Shown here in pieces: positions 18,233-26,118 of a DNA stretch of 27,386 bases. Position 1 is the first letter of the stretch, and every line of letters begins with the position of its first letter. The stretch comes from Lachnospiraceae bacterium (GTDB taxonomy: Bacteria > Bacillota > Clostridia > Lachnospirales > Lachnospiraceae): contig CAAGSD010000003.1 of NCBI GenBank assembly GCA_900772845.1, positions 1-27,386 on the forward strand, given 5' to 3'. The notes beneath the pieces are model-generated. The model saw only the letters and a list, made by a program, of their open reading frames with translations, made no database searches and was not told the origin of the DNA. A program made the translations under genes and the position numbers.

Positions 18233-19351
18233 TTATTTTCCTGCTTTTCTCTTATCTGTAACGATAAGGTATCCCTGCACGATCAAATCAGTTGCTATCA
18301 ATACCACTACCGCCCATAGCAGACATTGGGTCACATTATATTCATAAAATGCACTGAGACCGCCGATCAAATAAAATACCCCTATATGTACCGCATACAT
18401 CTTAGATATTTGTTTGGAATAATAACACAGTCTGTTGTATACAAATTTCCATTTTTCTATTAACGGCATTATATAAAATGCAATTGCAAACACAAGCATT
18501 ATGGTACAAAAGCTTCCTATTACCTTTATTAACCCCGGTATTCTATATTGTCCGATCATGTAATTAAAGAATTCTTCAACACCCGGATGTAATACCACAC
18601 AGCCGGCAAACCATATTACCGCTGCTATTCCACACAGGATTCCGGTCTTTTTATAGAAACTTCCCTTTTCCTTTTCGGGGATTCTCCGGATCACCATTCC
18701 AAAAACATAGCCCAGAAACACATAGCTCAGATAGGGAAAGAAGCAGAAGCTTGTTTCACCCTTCCCTCCAAAGGTCATGTCCAGAATCCGGTTAAGAACT
18801 GGGTGATCAGAAACCAGTAATGCCGTAAACGGTGATAACAATCCTACTATTACAGCACTTATTATATAGCCGACCGGTTTTACTCCCAGTTTTTTGTATA
18901 TCGCAAGTATAAAATAACACATTCCCGAGATAAAAAAGATATTTACGAATGTAAGCATGGAGTACAGACTGCCTTCATATAATTCTCTGCTTCCTGCTAT
19001 TTCTCCCGTAATCAGAATTCTTATATGAAAACTAACTACGATCACAGCAGCATAGCATAAATTACTTAATCCCTGATAAATTAATAACCTTACACCGTTT
19101 TTAACCATATCCTTCGGTTGGGAATACCGTGTGAAAACACTTCCAAACCCCATGGTAAACAAATATAAGCAGGCACCGGTCGGCATAAACAGTGCAAACA
19201 TAATTTTATGTACACTTGATTCTGCTGCTTCCGCACCCGCTATCGTCTGAAATGAATGTATAAAGATGATCATGATCATCAGAAAGCCTTTTACTAAATC
19301 AAGCTCCTTCTGCCGCCCTACATTCACTTCTTTGTCTTTTAAAGAAAACAT
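18233..19351 (-). CDS. Membrane acyltransferase-3-type protein, first gene of the operon
   Basis: This 372-residue protein has about ten hydrophobic segments. It opens after a short cytosolic tail with KELDLVKGFLMIMIIFIHSF, which matches the first helix and conserved His of acyltransferase-3 / DUF1624-type membrane acyltransferases. Relatives transfer acyl groups from a cytosolic donor to sugars, peptides or lipids at the membrane. In this operon it could acylate the NRPS product before or during export, which would mask the free N-terminus; that is inference. The frame is open upstream to 19507, but I chose the ATG at 19351. GGTGGAGG precedes it closely, the good -10 box lies at 19404-19409 inside the longer version, and the extra 52 residues have no domain-like character. 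Confidence 0.8.
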   Translation of the reverse strand: MFSLKDKEVNVGRQKELDLVKGFLMIMIIFIHSFQTIAGAEAAESSVHKIMFALFMPTGACLYLFTMGFGSVFTRYSQPKDMVKNGVRLLIYQGLSNLCYAAVIVVSFHIRILITGEIAGSRELYEGSLYSMLTFVNIFFISGMCYFILAIYKKLGVKPVGYIISAVIVGLLSPFTALLVSDHPVLNRILDMTFGGKGETSFCFFPYLSYVFLGYVFGMVIRRIPEKEKGSFYKKTGILCGIAAVIWFAGCVVLHPGVEEFFNYMIGQYRIPGLIKVIGSFCTIMLVFAIAFYIMPLIEKWKFVYNRLCYYSKQISKMYAVHIGVFYLIGGLSAFYEYNVTQCLLWAVVVLIATDLIVQGYLIVTDKRKAGK

Positions 19352-19403
19352 AGCCTCCACCTTTCCGATTTTATGATTTATCAGGGGCTTTTTCCCCACC
19401 ATT

Positions 19404-19409
19404 ATTATA
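19404..19409 (-). promoter_or_regulatory. -10 box of the NRPS operon promoter
   Basis: A perfect TATAAT lies on the minus strand, 53 bases before the acyltransferase ATG. At a 17-base spacing the -35 region is only a run of T (about 19427-19432), which resembles TTGACA poorly. A strong -10 with a weak -35 is typical of promoters that need an activator. A short GGGG/CCCC inverted repeat (19384-19397) lies at the expected transcript start. Confidence 0.6.
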
Positions 19410-19441
19410 CAACAGCTTGTCGAAAAAAAAATGAGATTTGC

Positions 19442-19474
19442 ATGAATCGACACAAAAATGTAATGAATCGACAC
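19442..19474 (-). promoter_or_regulatory. Tandem LytTR-type operator upstream of the NRPS operon
   Basis: The 12-mer ATGAATCGACAC occurs exactly at 19442-19453 and again at 19463-19474, a period of 21 bases. On the minus strand the inner 9-mer TCGATTCAT fits seven of nine positions of the general LytTR-regulator box. LytTR sites such as those of AgrA and ComE are 9-bp repeats with 12-bp spacers, also a 21-bp period. The array ends about ten bases upstream of the -35 position. A weaker third copy (9 of 12) lies at 19477-19488 out of phase. Confidence 0.65.
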
Positions 19475-19564
19475 TGATGCATCGAAGCGGCTCAATTGCG
19501 CACTCAATAGTCATCCGAGATTCCGTTTTGAAGACAACTTTCAAATTTTGTTCTTAAAAATCAG

Positions 19565-19593
19565 TTTACTGTCAATAAATCGTACGGTATAAT
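19565..19593 (+). promoter_or_regulatory. Sigma-A type promoter of the LytTR regulator gene
   Basis: TTTACT (19565-19570) and a perfect TATAAT (19588-19593) are separated by 17 bases. The transcript would start near 19600, about 80 bases before the ATG at 19682. The promoter diverges from the NRPS operon promoter within a 330-base intergenic region. No exact copy of the 12-bp operator repeat is seen next to it. Confidence 0.65.
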
Positions 19594-19681
19594 AAAATGT
19601 GGACTGAAATTGTCCGGTATCAAGGGCAGCAAAACTACTGCATGCAAGGGGTTCGCAAAAGAGGAAGGGGAACTATACAAA

Positions 19682-20398
19682 ATGACAATTTATATCTGTG
19701 ACGATTCCAGGAGTGATCTGCTACGTCTGCATCATCATCTGCAGGAATATCTGTCTCACCTTGACCGGAAAATCATGATAGAAGCATTTTCATCCGGAAA
19801 AGAGCTTCTTCGGCGATATGAGGAAACACTTGATAAGCCGTCCCTTATTTTTCTGGACATTTATATGGATGCTCCGGATGGTATGAGTGTGGCACATATG
19901 TTGCGTGAAAAACATTATAACGGCGGTCTGATCTTCACAACAAGTTCCCTGGAGCATGCCATGGACAGTTATAATGTGGACGCGTTATATTATCTGCAAA
20001 AGCCCTATGATCATGAGGACTTTATGAATGCAATCAGACGCTGCAGATCCATCTTTGAAAATAGTTCCAAGCTGTATCGGGTGAATGTCCAGGGAAAGGA
20101 AGTACAAATTCCACTCAAGGATATTCTGTATTTTGAAGCCGGCCGTCATGTGACGCTGATCCATACCCTTACCGATACTATTTCTGTAACAAAGGTTCTG
20201 TCCGGAGTCTGTGAAGATTTTGAACAGAATCCGGAGTTTATCAAAGTAGGACGCAGTTACCTGGTCAATCGTCTGTATGTCCGCAGTGTGACTCAGACAG
20301 ATATTGAAATGATGAATTCTGTAATCATTCCCATTCCGGTCCGGCTCCAAAGAGAAATCCGGCAGCAGCTTACTTCAAATATTTTTTCAAAGAAATAA
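19682..20398 (+). CDS. LytTR-family response regulator
   Basis: This is a 238-residue two-domain regulator. The receiver (about 1-120) has the acidic pair D7/D8, the phosphoacceptor D59 in FLDIYMD and the conserved K107 in LQKPY. The LytTR DNA-binding domain (about 132-235) shows the family pattern IPLKDILYFEAGRHVTLIH, followed by FIKVGRSYLVN. I chose the ATG at 19682 because AAGGGG precedes it and the receiver begins at once. The frame extends to 19610, but those residues look like leader sequence. Divergent placement next to the tandem repeats makes it the obvious candidate activator of the NRPS operon. Its 3' end overlaps the convergent hybrid kinase gene by 29 bases, and that kinase is the likely phosphate donor through its HPt domain. 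Confidence 0.93.
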   Translation: MTIYICDDSRSDLLRLHHHLQEYLSHLDRKIMIEAFSSGKELLRRYEETLDKPSLIFLDIYMDAPDGMSVAHMLREKHYNGGLIFTTSSLEHAMDSYNVDALYYLQKPYDHEDFMNAIRRCRSIFENSSKLYRVNVQGKEVQIPLKDILYFEAGRHVTLIHTLTDTISVTKVLSGVCEDFEQNPEFIKVGRSYLVNRLYVRSVTQTDIEMMNSVIIPIPVRLQREIRQQLTSNIFSKK

Positions 20399-23042
20399 CG
20401 ACTTGTTCCCATAAATCCAGGGTACTGTCTGAAAGAACCTTGATCATATCTTCCTTGTGTGCTTTAGATGCCAGTTCCAGTTGATAAAATTTCTCTCCGA
20501 GCCCTGCATGTCCGATTCCCCGTGCCTCTCCTTTTAACTGGTGCGTTAGATGGGTGAAGGCTTCAAAAGAATTGTCTTCGGAAAGATTTTTTTGATAGGT
20601 ATAAAATAATTCTCTTTTGGCATCATATTCTTCCATAAAGCAATTCAATATTTCCAGATAGAAGTTCCAGTCATTACCGGCATAGGACAGTCCCTTTGAT
20701 ACATCTATTCCCAGACCTGAAAGCTGTTCCTCGAGAAGATCATCCCTTCCCGCAAAAGCAGGATCAACCTCCTTTTTCATGCCCGGATTCGCAGGAATCT
20801 CTGCTTTTTCGCAGGAAATTCCATCTGCATAATGTATGAGATTTTTGGGAAGATACTGATAAATCACCGCTTCCAACTGTTTTCCTTCTACCGGTTTTTC
20901 CAGAAAATCATCAAAGCCCTCTTTCAGATAAACTTCCCGTGCATCCTGAAAGGCATTGGCTGTAATGGCAATTACCTTACTGTCCGTACAAAAATGTCCG
21001 CTGCGTTTCTTCATAATATGAAGCGTTTCAATGCCATCCAGCTCCGGCATGAGATGATCCATAAAAATCAGGTCATAATGTTCTTTTGTAATGGCACTTA
21101 AGCATTCCCTGCCACTCGCCGCAAGAGTAACCTGTACCTTCAGATATTTTAAAAGCCCCTGGAAAACAAAGCGGTTCATCTGATTATCGTCCACCACCAG
21201 GATCTTTGCTTCCGGAGCCGTAAAGGAAGGAAGCATTGAAAAAGGTATTTCCGCATTTGCGTCCGGGAATATAGAAAACGGTCCTATTTCTGCTGCATCT
21301 GCAATCTGCTGTGTAAGCTCAAAGGAGAAAATCGAGCCAACACCGTATTCACTGTCAATCATTAATTGACTTCCCATCTGCTGTAATAACTGGCTGGCTA
21401 TGGAAAGACCGAGTCCGGCACCTTCAATGTTTCTGTTCAGTTTCTCATCCACGCGACAGAATGCATTGGTGAGACGTGCAATATCCTCTTTACGGATTCC
21501 AATGCCGGAATCCTCAACCGATACCTCGATGGCTACTGAATCAGCCTGGCGTTTCTTCTGGGAAACACACAAACGTACATAGCCATCATTTGTATATTTC
21601 ACTGCATTCGTCAACAGATTAAACAGAATCTGCTGAAATTTAAGATCATCTCCAATCAGCTTTACAGGAAGATGTTCATCAATATATACCTCCAGCCGGA
21701 GATTCTTACTGTCCGTCTGGAGCCGGATAGCATCCACCGCATTGTTTAACAGCTTACCTGTTTCATAAGTAACAAGCTGGAGTTTTACACTTCCCCGTTC
21801 CATACGTGAATAATCGAGGATATTGTTCACAAGAGATAACAGAATGTTGCCGGATTTCTTGATATTTCCGGCATATACACATATCTGAGGTTCTCCGGAT
21901 TCACGCATGATCATTTCATTCATACCTAATATGACATGAATAGGTGTGCGGATCTCGTGGGAAATATTCGCAATAAAAGTACTTTTGGCAAGGTTCGCCT
22001 CTTCTGCCCTGCGGGCCATTTCATTTAACTCCTGAATATGAAGCTGTTGATTGGTATCATCCGTTATTTCGATGAGATAACCCTGAATGCTGTTTCGTTT
22101 TCCCATAGTAAAAGAGCTGAGTCTGCATTTGAGGATCCGCTCGTTTCTGGTATAGTAACGGGTTTTATCAATATCCGGATTAAAAAGTGCTACCCAGCTG
22201 CCAAACTCCTTATAAAGGAATTTCTCTTTGGGAGGAATTTTGTGATCCATCAGGAGATTTTCCAGCTCCGGAAAGTATTTTCTTGCGACATCATTACTTC
22301 CGATATATTTTCCATGGCGGCTGAATGAAATATAACCGTATTCACGGCGGTCTTCTCGAATATGCTCCGCATTGATGGACAGATCATACAGATTGGTTCT
22401 TCGGAACAATACAAACAAAAGCACCATATTGAGCACATAGGAAAAGGGAAGAAGCTGGATCTCACATTTGGTAATACTTTCCACTGCATATACCACCATA
22501 CAGAACAGCTCCGTAGCCAGAAGGAAAAACGTATTCATATAAGAGACTTTGTTTTTGTTCCGGAAAGCATAGATCATAACTCCGAGGTCTATTACTGCAT
22601 AGACCACGATCAGACAATCATAAAGGATATGTGCCGGCCCGTCCTGTGTGACAAGAAAAGTAACTCCATGCCTCTGAACGATGGAAACACTGCTATAATA
22701 TATGGTACTGTAACCACCCGTATAGGAAAGTCCAAGAACCACAAATCCGACGATAGACATGACTGTAACGATCCAGACAGGAACCTTGATCCTGCAGAAC
22801 TGGGCAACAGAAAGGAAAATAAATAAGGTAAGGAAAGTTCCATCCAGATATGCGATCCGGTTTGCAAGAAGAGCTTCCTCCAGATTATGAGACATGGCAA
22901 GCTGCCAGTAACCAAAGTTTACAATTGCTGTTGTCATGGTAGAAAGTACATGATAATTTCTACGATACTGACTGGTAGCGACAAGCGTCAGAATCAGCAA
23001 CAATACAGAGAATGCAAAGGCAGCAAAATACAAAATGACCAT
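20370..23042 (-). CDS. Hybrid sensor histidine kinase (7TM-PAS-HisKA-HATPase-REC-HPt)
   Basis: This is an 890-residue membrane kinase. Residues 1 to about 225 contain six or seven hydrophobic segments; the stretch NFGYWQLAMS...NRIAYLDG resembles the 7TM N-terminal sensor of many Clostridia kinases. A PAS-like region follows (about 235-345). H362 in ISHEIRTP is the autophosphorylated His. The HATPase has QQILFNLLTNAVKYT, VEDSGIGI and GAGLGLSI. A receiver has D662 in FMDHLMPE, and a C-terminal HPt domain has H834 in LTHQLKGEA. That layout implies a His-Asp-His relay to a separate response regulator, and the LytTR protein next door is the natural partner. I chose the ATG at 23042 because AGGAGG lies nine bases upstream. 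The frame is open to 23144, and an earlier start adding MRRKMRRKYF is possible. Confidence 0.9.
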   Translation of the reverse strand: MVILYFAAFAFSVLLLILTLVATSQYRRNYHVLSTMTTAIVNFGYWQLAMSHNLEEALLANRIAYLDGTFLTLFIFLSVAQFCRIKVPVWIVTVMSIVGFVVLGLSYTGGYSTIYYSSVSIVQRHGVTFLVTQDGPAHILYDCLIVVYAVIDLGVMIYAFRNKNKVSYMNTFFLLATELFCMVVYAVESITKCEIQLLPFSYVLNMVLLFVLFRRTNLYDLSINAEHIREDRREYGYISFSRHGKYIGSNDVARKYFPELENLLMDHKIPPKEKFLYKEFGSWVALFNPDIDKTRYYTRNERILKCRLSSFTMGKRNSIQGYLIEITDDTNQQLHIQELNEMARRAEEANLAKSTFIANISHEIRTPIHVILGMNEMIMRESGEPQICVYAGNIKKSGNILLSLVNNILDYSRMERGSVKLQLVTYETGKLLNNAVDAIRLQTDSKNLRLEVYIDEHLPVKLIGDDLKFQQILFNLLTNAVKYTNDGYVRLCVSQKKRQADSVAIEVSVEDSGIGIRKEDIARLTNAFCRVDEKLNRNIEGAGLGLSIASQLLQQMGSQLMIDSEYGVGSIFSFELTQQIADAAEIGPFSIFPDANAEIPFSMLPSFTAPEAKILVVDDNQMNRFVFQGLLKYLKVQVTLAASGRECLSAITKEHYDLIFMDHLMPELDGIETLHIMKKRSGHFCTDSKVIAITANAFQDAREVYLKEGFDDFLEKPVEGKQLEAVIYQYLPKNLIHYADGISCEKAEIPANPGMKKEVDPAFAGRDDLLEEQLSGLGIDVSKGLSYAGNDWNFYLEILNCFMEEYDAKRELFYTYQKNLSEDNSFEAFTHLTHQLKGEARGIGHAGLGEKFYQLELASKAHKEDMIKVLSDSTLDLWEQVVISLKKYLK

Positions 23043-23140
23043 GAAATATTTCCTCCTCATTTTCCTGCGCATCTGTAGCATATCCTGCTCTACACCCTGC
23101 TTTGCAGGATATCCGTCTGCTGATAAGCATAATTCATTGT

Positions 23141-23175
23141 ACACAAAAAGGGAGTACGATTACTCCCTTTTGTGT
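23141..23175 (-). terminator. Intrinsic terminator of the repeat lipoprotein gene
   Basis: ACACAAAA(A)GGGAGTA (23141-23156) pairs with TACTCCCTTTTGTGT (23161-23175) around a CGAT loop, with one bulged base. On the minus strand the descending arm contains a five-T run. It lies 28 bases after the lipoprotein stop and about 100 bases before the chosen kinase start, so the kinase is probably transcribed separately or by read-through. Confidence 0.8.
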
Positions 23176-23202
23176 CATGTAGCTTACAGAAGAACCCTGA
23201 AA

Positions 23203-23898
23203 TTACATTGCATCAACAACTGCACCCAGTACATCAAGTAAAGCAGCCATAGAATCATTTAATACAACTGCATCTTCCTCGGTAATGGAATCCTGGGAAA
23301 TCTCTCCCATCTGTGCCATAATATCCTGTGTCTGGGTAAGTGCCTCTTCGATCTCATCATTCTGCTCAATTTCATCGGACATGTAAGCAGCTTCTACAGT
23401 ATCATATACTCCGGATAAGGTGCTGTAATTTTCCTGTAAGATAGCGAAGGTTTCATCGGAACATCCCTCGGAAGCTGCTTCCTCACCGCCCTCGGTCATG
23501 GTCATGCCATCAACAACGGAAGACAGGGCATCCAGAATGTCAGCCATTGCAGAATTCAGAGTAACTGCATCCTCCTCGGTAATGGAATCCTGGGAAATCT
23601 CACCCATCTGGTTGATCACATCAGCTGCCTGGTTCATAACATCTTCAATAGCTTCATCTGCTGCGATTGCATCATTTTCATAAAGCTCTTTTACTGCATT
23701 GTAAGCTTCCGTCATGGCTGCGTAGCTGTCCTGCAGAGCAGAGAAGGTCTCATCGGAACACATCTCTCCATCTGTGGAAGCTGCAGCAACATCCTCGGTT
23801 GCAGCACCTGTGGTGGTCTCATCGGAACCGCCACATGCGGTAAGCATGGACATTGCCATAACACCTGTTAACAATACTGCTAATAATTTCTTCTTCAT
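23203..23898 (-). CDS. Lipoprotein made of two tandem 86-residue repeats
   Basis: This 231-residue secreted lipoprotein has a KKK start, a hydrophobic stretch and the lipobox LTAC with C22, followed by a Thr/Ala/Gly-rich linker. It then contains two copies of the same unit, residues 47-132 and 146-231, each beginning CSDETF and ending VVDGM or VVDAM. The identical block MGEISQDSITEEDAV occurs at 98-112 and 197-211. Each unit is predicted mainly helical, is very acidic and has one cysteine at its start. I do not recognise a named family; helical surface-binding or sensor-accessory roles are possible but unsupported. The ATG at 23898 has AAAGGAG nine bases upstream, which favours it over the ATG at 23943. 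A terminator follows the stop codon. Confidence 0.85.
   Translation of the reverse strand: MKKKLLAVLLTGVMAMSMLTACGGSDETTTGAATEDVAAASTDGEMCSDETFSALQDSYAAMTEAYNAVKELYENDAIAADEAIEDVMNQAADVINQMGEISQDSITEEDAVTLNSAMADILDALSSVVDGMTMTEGGEEAASEGCSDETFAILQENYSTLSGVYDTVEAAYMSDEIEQNDEIEEALTQTQDIMAQMGEISQDSITEEDAVVLNDSMAALLDVLGAVVDAM
23266..23609 (-). repeat. Internal DNA duplication within the lipoprotein gene
   Basis: The segments 23266-23312 and 23563-23609 differ at only a few bases and are offset by exactly 297 bases, which is 99 codons. They encode the identical MGEISQDSITEEDAV block. The near-identity at DNA level suggests either a recent duplication or ongoing gene conversion. Confidence 0.8.
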
Positions 23899-23926
23899 AA
23901 TAATTTTCTCCTTTTTTTGATTACTA

Positions 23927-23940
23927 CCGCCCCCTGGCGG
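23927..23940. repeat. Small GC-rich inverted repeat in the lipoprotein leader
   Basis: CCGCC and GGCGG pair across four bases, just upstream of the ribosome binding site of the lipoprotein gene in an otherwise AT-rich region. It could stabilise the 5' end of the mRNA. It is too small to call a riboswitch. Confidence 0.35.
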
Positions 23941-24355
23941 CATATTAGTATATTACACGTATCAACTGTAAAAAACAATACTTTCTGCCAAATTGTATTT
24001 CAAAGTGCCAAATTGTGGACACTTTTACCAGTCATCCTTAATATTCACAGATTGCCCGGTATAGAATTTTTGATCTTGTTTTTAAAATAACAGTTGAAGT
24101 CCCATGGCTATGACCCACATATATGCACTAACTTCTTTATCAACAAAATAGTAATAATTACTGTTTTTATATAAAATCCTCTTATCGAACATCTTTTATT
24201 ACATTATCATTCTATTTTGCGTTCTATGTCAATCAAGGTCATTCAAAGCCTTGATTTTACTACTTTTTCTGTCAATTTCAGAAAAGATAAGAAAACCTGT
24301 TTTCATCTGAGAAATCTAACTCGTTTTTAACTCGTTTCTTTTTGAGTTAACTGCG
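23941..24355. other. AT-rich intergenic region between lipoprotein and Schlafen-type gene
   Basis: No convincing gene is seen in these 415 bases. On the minus strand a TTGTTT/TAATAT pair with 17-base spacing (about 23949-23977) could be a weak lipoprotein promoter. A 36-codon minus frame (24082-24192) has no ribosome binding site. AATCAAGG (24231-24238) and CCTTGATT (24249-24256) form a possible hairpin. TTAACTC half-sites cluster at 24317-24350. Confidence 0.5.
24327..24350. repeat. TTAACTC/GAGTTAA inverted repeat just after the Schlafen-type gene
   Basis: TTAACTC (24327-24333) and GAGTTAA (24344-24350) face each other across ten bases, with another TAACTC at 24317-24322. The array ends six bases from the stop codon of the adjacent gene. 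The half-site is the same as the one in that gene's promoter. Confidence 0.7.
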
Positions 24356-26014
24356 TTAAGGATTAACCACTTTGTACTTAGAATATTTTCCCCCACACAA
24401 CAATTTCAAACGACCTTCTGCTTGAAGTTTTTTAATAACTGTATATGCCTGTGAAGGGGTTACTTTCAGCAATTCAACTACATCTTGCTTTGTTATAATT
24501 CCGTTCTGAGTATTTGCCAGTTTCATTACTAATTCAGGATACCTAATACTGTCTATATCTGTCTGTCGAACATACTGTATTGCTTTTTTGTGCTCTCGAT
24601 AAATCTTTTTTCCAAGAATACAAGTGCGGTTTTTCCCTTTTCCGGATGCTTCAACCAATCCTGCTTCAATCATAAATTCAATTGCCGATCTAACCTTGTT
24701 TTCTCCAAGATTTGTCAACTCAACAATCCGTTCAACAGTACATCTTCTTTCATTATTAAGAACCGATAAAATCATTAACACATATATTGATAGCGGTTTT
24801 CCCTGTCTATTTTGCTCATCCACAACAAATTTTGCAAACGGTAAATCTGCTTTTGCTCTTTGAATAAATAATTTAACAGATCTACTGGTGGACTCAGAAT
24901 AGTCTGGCCAAGGTCTTCCAAAAATGATAGATCCTTCATAAATTCTATCAATTCCTCTTCCTGTTTTCTCCGCTAAGCCAATTCGTTTCATTGCGTCTGC
25001 AAGGGCCGGATTACGTCCATGAGGTTCTACTGTAAGCAGATTTTTCAGATTAACTCCATCTATAAATCCACCTGGGTTACTAATGGTCATTCCTTCATCG
25101 TCAATCAAAACCCTTACCGAGCCAAGCATAGTATAATCCCTATGACAAAATGCATTTACTAAACCTTCTCGAAAAGCAGCCCAGTCAAATTCTGGGATTG
25201 GAATTCTGAATAAGCCATACTCGGTCTCCCTTTCCGGATTCCATGCTTTGACATATGTCTCATAGCTCTCGAACAATTCAAGAAGAGGTTTATTACTATC
25301 CTCATTTACACGGACAGCTGTTCCCTCTAAAACCTGAAATGCAGCTTTCGCTGTTGGTATCAACTCTGCAATGCGTTCCTCCTTACCAATTAACAGCATA
25401 CCTGTAACTGTTGGAACATAGTTACCAGCAACATTTGTAATAAGGCGCAATGCAATATCCAATTCCTCATCCAGTAAAGAAAGTAAAGTTTTTTCGCCTC
25501 CAGATCTATTCTGGATGATTCGCCGAAGTCTTACTCTCTGATTTGGGTCCAAATCATCTAAAGTAGCTCCTGCCAAAGGCTGAGCAGAATAATCGAGCAT
25601 CCCAAGCTCTGCAAGACGAGATGGAATCTCATATGAATACATTGGTATTACTTCCGGGCTTCCATCCAGCTTATTCCGCCTTCTCAATATTTTCCCTGAT
25701 GCAGTAGATACAACCCCTCGACTTCTTGGCACTTCAATTTTCAAAACATCCTTATCTTCTTCAGTAATTATCTCTGCCCTAACAGCTATAGGTGGAACAG
25801 TGCTATTGGCAATCAGTGCAGTTACTCCTATAGGGTCTCTATGTTTTTTATGAACACCGGTAATTGTTCCATCATCTTCAACGCCAAGAAATAGACATCC
25901 ACCGATCGTATTTGTCATTCCAACAATTTCTTCAATAAGATCGTGATCCGGGTAACATTTTAAATCACTCTTGAACTCGATATCTAAACTTTCCTCTTTA
26001 GGAATTGTACGCAT
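24356..26014 (-). CDS. Schlafen AlbA_2 / HATPase_c_4 / winged-helix regulator
   Basis: This 552-residue protein belongs to the group often labelled RecG-like or divergent-AAA transcriptional regulators. The N-terminal AlbA_2 domain (about 1-140) shows LDIEFKSDL, GGCLFLGVEDDG and a basic ILRRRNK segment. A middle GHKL-like domain (about 255-375) contains REGLVNAFCHRDY, ISNPGG and KTGRGIDRI. The C-terminal ~150 residues contain two winged-helix-like units ending in VTPSQAYTVIKKLQAEG. Members are common in Firmicutes genomes and mobile regions; some are linked to phage defence or stress regulation, but functions are mostly unproven. The start has AGGAGGG seven bases upstream. Base composition is more AT-rich than the NRPS operon, and the position between the operon and an integrative-element end suggests acquired DNA. 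Palindromes at both ends suggest autoregulation. Confidence 0.85.
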   Translation of the reverse strand: MRTIPKEESLDIEFKSDLKCYPDHDLIEEIVGMTNTIGGCLFLGVEDDGTITGVHKKHRDPIGVTALIANSTVPPIAVRAEIITEEDKDVLKIEVPRSRGVVSTASGKILRRRNKLDGSPEVIPMYSYEIPSRLAELGMLDYSAQPLAGATLDDLDPNQRVRLRRIIQNRSGGEKTLLSLLDEELDIALRLITNVAGNYVPTVTGMLLIGKEERIAELIPTAKAAFQVLEGTAVRVNEDSNKPLLELFESYETYVKAWNPERETEYGLFRIPIPEFDWAAFREGLVNAFCHRDYTMLGSVRVLIDDEGMTISNPGGFIDGVNLKNLLTVEPHGRNPALADAMKRIGLAEKTGRGIDRIYEGSIIFGRPWPDYSESTSRSVKLFIQRAKADLPFAKFVVDEQNRQGKPLSIYVLMILSVLNNERRCTVERIVELTNLGENKVRSAIEFMIEAGLVEASGKGKNRTCILGKKIYREHKKAIQYVRQTDIDSIRYPELVMKLANTQNGIITKQDVVELLKVTPSQAYTVIKKLQAEGRLKLLCGGKYSKYKVVNP

Positions 26015-26032
26015 TTCAATCCCTCCTATCTT

Positions 26033-26118
26033 TTAACTCAAATATAGTCTAACTCAATTTAACTCATTTGTCGAGTTAAATTTTTTTCTAATTCATTTTT
26101 ACGAATTAAAACGAATTA
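26033..26118. promoter_or_regulatory. TTAACTC/GAGTTAA operator array over the Schlafen-type promoter
   Basis: A 7-7-7 palindrome, TTAACTC (26059-26065) and GAGTTAA (26073-26079), covers the -35 box. Further TAACTCA half-sites lie at 26034-26040 and 26050-26056. Relaxed versions (TAATTCAT, GAATTAA, GAATTAG) continue to about 26118. Such a set of half-sites over a promoter looks like an autoregulatory operator. Confidence 0.6.
26046..26074 (-). promoter_or_regulatory. Promoter of the Schlafen-type gene
   Basis: On the minus strand TCGACA (26069-26074) and TAGACT (26046-26051) are 17 bases apart, matching the consensus at five and four of six positions. The transcript would start near 26039, about 25 bases before the start codon. 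The -35 lies within the TTAACTC palindrome described separately. Confidence 0.5.

Noticed and set aside
19352..19507. 52-residue N-terminal extension of the membrane acyltransferase
   Set aside because: The extension would run through the -10 box and the operator repeats and has no ribosome binding site.
26033..26118. CRISPR-like array from repeated TTAACTC units
   Set aside because: Units are only seven bases, occur in both orientations and have irregular spacing of about 10-16 bases.
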